Source: Gordonia rubripertincta
GTDB taxonomy: Bacteria > Actinomycetota > Actinomycetes > Mycobacteriales > Mycobacteriaceae
NCBI RefSeq assembly: GCF_038024875.1
Contig: NZ_CP136136.1
Location: 682,001-746,000 of the forward strand
DNA: 64,000 nucleotides
Direction of reading: 5' to 3'
Shown: positions 61,433 through 64,000 of the stretch, in pieces
How the letters are laid out: every line of letters begins with the position of its first letter
Position numbering within the stretch: position 1 is the stretch's first letter
Made by a program: the position numbers and the translations under genes
Notes under the pieces: model-generated
Databases searched by the model: none
The model's input: only the letters and a program-made list of their open reading frames with translations
Told to the model about the DNA's origin: nothing

Positions 61433-63201
61433 CGGGCGTCGGAGCTCTCACGCGTTGCGGCCCGCGAGATCTTCTCGTCTGCCACTCGACGGACAGGAAT
61501 GATGGGCAGTCGCAGCGCTCCAGGCGCCGAGACCGGCACGATCGGCGACCGGGGTTCGGTGGGCTCGATGCGCCGATAACCCGAACCCTGGATCGGGCGA
61601 AGGTCCTTCTCCCCCTTGTTCGGCCACAACGCGGCGGCCCGCTCGGCCTGAGCAGCTATGGTCAGCGACGGGTTGACGCCCAGATTCGCGGACACGGCCG
61701 AACCGTCGACCACACTCAGCGACGGATAGCCGTACACGCGGTGATATGGGTCGATCACACCGTTGTCCTCATCGTCCCCGATCACGCATCCGCCGAGGAA
61801 GTGTGCGGTCATCGGCACGTTGAACACCTCGCCCCACGTTCCGGCGGAGGTGCCGCCGATCTTCTCGGCGATGCGCCGCGTGGCTTCGTTGCCCGCGGGG
61901 ATCCAGGTGGGATTGGGCTCGCCGTGCCCCTGCTTGCTGGTGAGCCGGCGACCGAACAGACCGCGCTTTGTGAAAGTGGTGATCGAGTTGTCGAGGTTTT
62001 GCATCACCAGTGCGATCACGGTCCGCTCGCTCCAGCCCTTCACCGCCAGGACACGTGCTGTGGCGAGTGGATCCCGGAGCGCGACGCCGATGAATCGCAG
62101 CCATCGCGGCAACCGTCCGTCGCCGTCGGTCATCGGCGCCTGCAACAACCCCATCGCGTTGGAGCCCTTGCCGTATCGGACGGGTTCGACGTGGGTGTCC
62201 GGCGTGGGGTAGAACGACGACGTGATCGCCACGCCCTTGGTGAGGTCGAGGGATTCGTCGACGCGGTAACGGGTGGCCCCGAGGATCGACTCGGAGTTGG
62301 TCCTGGTCAACTCGCCCAGTCGCGTCGAGAGCTCAGGAAGGCGGCCGGAGTCCTTGAGCTTGTGCAGCAACTGCTGGGTACCCCAGGTACCCGCCGCGAA
62401 GACGACATTGTGAGCGGTGAACGCCTTCTCGCGCTTACGAATCCAGGCACCGGTCTTGACTGTGTCGACTGTCCAGGAGCCATCGGGTCGCTGACGCACG
62501 TCGGTGACGGTGGTCAGCGGATTCACCACCACTCCAGCGCGTTCGGCGAGCCCGAGGTAGTTCTTGAGCAGCGTGTTCTTGGCACCGTGACGGCAACCTG
62601 TCATGCACTCGCCGCACTCGATGCAGCCGGTGCGATCCGGTCCGACCCCACCGAAGTAGGGATCCGACACGGTACGACCGGGCTCGCCGAAGTACACCCC
62701 GACCGGAGTCTGGACAAACGTGTCGCCGACACTCATGTCGTCGGCCACCGACCGGATGATCTCGTCGGCAGGCGTCATGTGCGGGTTGGTGACCACGCCC
62801 AGCATGCGACGCGCCTGGTCGTAGTAGGGCGTCAGCTCGTCTTCCCAGTCTGTGATGTGCGCCCACTGCGGATCGCCGAAGAATGCTGATCCCGGCTGGT
62901 AAAGGGTGTTGGCGTAGTTGAGAGAGCCCCCCCCGACTCCCGCCCCGGCCAAGATGACACAGTCGCGAAGTAGGTGGATGCGCTGAATCCCGTACGCACC
63001 CAGCTTCGGCGCCCACAGGAATCGTCGAACGTCCCAGCTGGTCTTGGCGAAGTCCGCATCGTCGAATCTGCGGCCGGCTTCGAGAACGCCGACCCGGTAG
63101 CCCTTCTCTGCCAGGCGAAGGGCGGTGACGCTGCCGCCGAACCCGGAGCCGATCACCAGGACGTCGTAGTCGGTGTCTTTCTCGCTCGCCTCAGCGTTCA
63201 T
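61429..63201 (-). CDS. choD: GMC-family oxidoreductase, ChoD-type cholesterol oxidase-like
   Basis: 590 aa from ATG 63201. FAD motif DVLVIGSGFGGSVTALRLAE at residues ~13-32, GMC block GAGVGGGSLNYANTL, and C-terminal HFLGGCVIGDDEDNGVIDPY with SANLGVNPSLTIAAQAERAA. At 193-203 lies CIECGECMTGC, a C-x2-C-x2-C-x3-C pattern like an iron-sulfur ligand set, as in M. tuberculosis ChoD. First gene of the mce operon. Probably oxidises a 3-hydroxysteroid or other sterol imported by the transporter, though the true substrate of ChoD-type proteins is debated. Confidence 0.87.
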   Translation of the reverse strand: MNAEASEKDTDYDVLVIGSGFGGSVTALRLAEKGYRVGVLEAGRRFDDADFAKTSWDVRRFLWAPKLGAYGIQRIHLLRDCVILAGAGVGGGSLNYANTLYQPGSAFFGDPQWAHITDWEDELTPYYDQARRMLGVVTNPHMTPADEIIRSVADDMSVGDTFVQTPVGVYFGEPGRTVSDPYFGGVGPDRTGCIECGECMTGCRHGAKNTLLKNYLGLAERAGVVVNPLTTVTDVRQRPDGSWTVDTVKTGAWIRKREKAFTAHNVVFAAGTWGTQQLLHKLKDSGRLPELSTRLGELTRTNSESILGATRYRVDESLDLTKGVAITSSFYPTPDTHVEPVRYGKGSNAMGLLQAPMTDGDGRLPRWLRFIGVALRDPLATARVLAVKGWSERTVIALVMQNLDNSITTFTKRGLFGRRLTSKQGHGEPNPTWIPAGNEATRRIAEKIGGTSAGTWGEVFNVPMTAHFLGGCVIGDDEDNGVIDPYHRVYGYPSLSVVDGSAVSANLGVNPSLTIAAQAERAAALWPNKGEKDLRPIQGSGYRRIEPTEPRSPIVPVSAPGALRLPIIPVRRVADEKISRAATRESSDAR

Positions 63202-63334
63202 TGGATGCTCGCAATCGTCTGTGGGCGTGGGTATTACGTGGCTGATTGAGCCTCTACAGGAACACGTCCCTGTGATGACCGTGTGCCGGTCGCCGCTTCT
63301 GTCCGTCCTGGCCAAGCGGGGCGGTGCGGCCGGA

Positions 63335-63354
63335 CACAGTGTGTTGACACTGTG
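63335..63354. promoter_or_regulatory. 20-bp palindromic operator between choD and tetR
   Basis: CACAGTG-TGTTGA-CACTGTG, perfect 7-bp arms. It covers the +8 to +28 region of the choD promoter and contains a TTGACA that could be the -35 of the divergent tetR promoter, so one bound repressor could silence both. Not similar to the KstR motif. Confidence 0.65.
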
Positions 63355-63369
63355 AGATGAACTGTATTG

Positions 63370-63398
63370 TTTCTACACATAATTGCCTAATGTGTCAA
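63370..63398 (-). promoter_or_regulatory. promoter of the choD-mce operon
   Basis: Minus strand: -35 TTGACA (63398-63393), 17-bp spacer, -10 TAGAAA (63375-63370). It sits in an A/T-rich stretch about 170 bp before the choD start, leaving a leader of ~160 nt. Confidence 0.6.
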
Positions 63399-63450
63399 AC
63401 ACTCAGGCGGGCGCCTTAGGCCTGCATGCCAATTCGGGCATGATGGACAC

Positions 63451-64000
63451 ATGGCTACGCCCCCGAGCTTCCACGACGAAGTACGCGACCTGCTGCGCGA
63501 TCGCATACTCGACTCCGCTCGCGATCTCGTGGTGGAACGGGGATGGTCCGCGGTGAACATGTCCCGGGTGGCGCGCGAGGTCGGAATCAGCCGTACGACC
63601 CTCTACAACGAGGTCGGGACCAGGGATCAGCTTGCGGCATCGCTGATCGCACGCGAGGCAGACCGCTTCCTCCACGGGGTCGTCGAGGGCATCGCGGACG
63701 AACAGGACATCGTTGACGGACTCACAGCCGCCGCGGAGCGCACACTGACCCTTGGTGAGGACAACGAGCTTCTGATGTCGATCATCTCGGGCAGACTCCA
63801 GGGCGGCGAACTCCTGTCGCTGGTCACCGTCGACTCAGAGGTCGTCCTCGGGCGGGCGACGCAGGTGGTAGCCGATCAGATCCGTTCTCGGAAGCCCGAT
63901 CTCGACGAATTCGCGCTGGAGTCGATCACCGAGATCTTCGTACGACTCACCGTGAGCCACCTGCTCCAGCTCCGGGGTTCGCGTGCCGAATCCGTCGTGC
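63451..64000 (+). CDS. TetR-family transcriptional regulator (runs off right edge)
   Basis: 183 codons visible from ATG 63451. N-terminal HTH: LLRDRILDSARDLVVERGWS, VNMSRVAREVGISRTTLYNE. A helical ligand domain follows, unfinished at the window end. Divergent from choD with a palindrome and paired promoters between, so it is very likely the local repressor of the choD-mce operon, in place of or beside KstR. Inducer presumably a sterol- or lipid-derived molecule. Confidence 0.88.
   Translation, partial: MATPPSFHDEVRDLLRDRILDSARDLVVERGWSAVNMSRVAREVGISRTTLYNEVGTRDQLAASLIAREADRFLHGVVEGIADEQDIVDGLTAAAERTLTLGEDNELLMSIISGRLQGGELLSLVTVDSEVVLGRATQVVADQIRSRKPDLDEFALESITEIFVRLTVSHLLQLRGSRAESVV

Overview
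The window is high-GC DNA from a mycolic-acid actinobacterium. The evidence is a complete yrbE/mce operon, a dnaK-grpE-dnaJ-hspR operon with HspR boxes, a DUF3068/PorA-like protein, a Ddn-like (F420-dependent type) oxidoreductase, and a dispersed palindromic repeat of the kind I recall from Gordonia. Gordonia or a close relative (Rhodococcus, Dietzia) is my best guess; no rRNA or tRNA gene is visible to fix it.

Layout. 1-2.1 kb: the end of an IclR gene, an intact IS630-type element (213-1348) inserted exactly at its stop codon, and a second, convergent IclR gene. 2.2-16.2 kb: an aromatic meta-cleavage island with divergent blocks. Plus strand: hydratase, 4-oxalocrotonate-type decarboxylase, tautomerase, acyl-CoA dehydrogenase, then extradiol dioxygenase and AraC regulator. 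Minus strand: acetaldehyde dehydrogenase, aldolase, semialdehyde dehydrogenase, SDR, fused tautomerase; and a second block of esterase, CYP199-like P450, 3Fe-4S ferredoxin and ferredoxin reductase. Together these give a P450 front end delivering a catechol, ring cleavage, and the dehydrogenative (4-oxalocrotonate) branch to pyruvate and acetyl-CoA.

16.5-30 kb: a DUF3068 membrane protein with a 3' frameshift, an FdhF/YdeP-type formate dehydrogenase with a truncated fdhD, TetR plus AidB-like acyl-CoA dehydrogenase, a LysR gene, a possible small RNA with a strong terminator, a GlcD-type oxidase, a Ddn-like oxidoreductase, a soluble Ser/Thr kinase, an amidohydrolase and a flavohaemoprotein. 30-37.5 kb: two membrane proteins, an IsdG/MhuD-like monooxygenase, an SRPBCC protein and the hspR-dnaJ-grpE-dnaK heat-shock operon. 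37.9-42.4 kb: a DapB-like/DUF1214/sulfotransferase operon and a DUF1353 protein. 42.4-44.8 kb: lon. The dnaK and lon upstream regions share an identical ECF-type -35 decamer with the same 17-nt spacing to a GTT -10, and both carry HspR (HAIR) boxes, so they look like one stress regulon.

44.85-48.95 kb is a wreck of mobile DNA: repeated TGTCAT terminal motifs, a TnsA-like gene, a frameshifted and truncated TnsB-like gene, an IS3-family element without target duplication, and an amputated cytochrome bd subunit I gene. 49.4-63.2 kb: a small coiled-coil protein, an aldehyde dehydrogenase, and one long minus-strand operon choD-yrbEA-yrbEB-mceABCDEF-mas-mas(-aldehyde dehydrogenase), probably for sterol or other lipid uptake. 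It is transcribed from a clear promoter next to a 20-bp palindrome shared with a divergent TetR gene that runs off the right edge.
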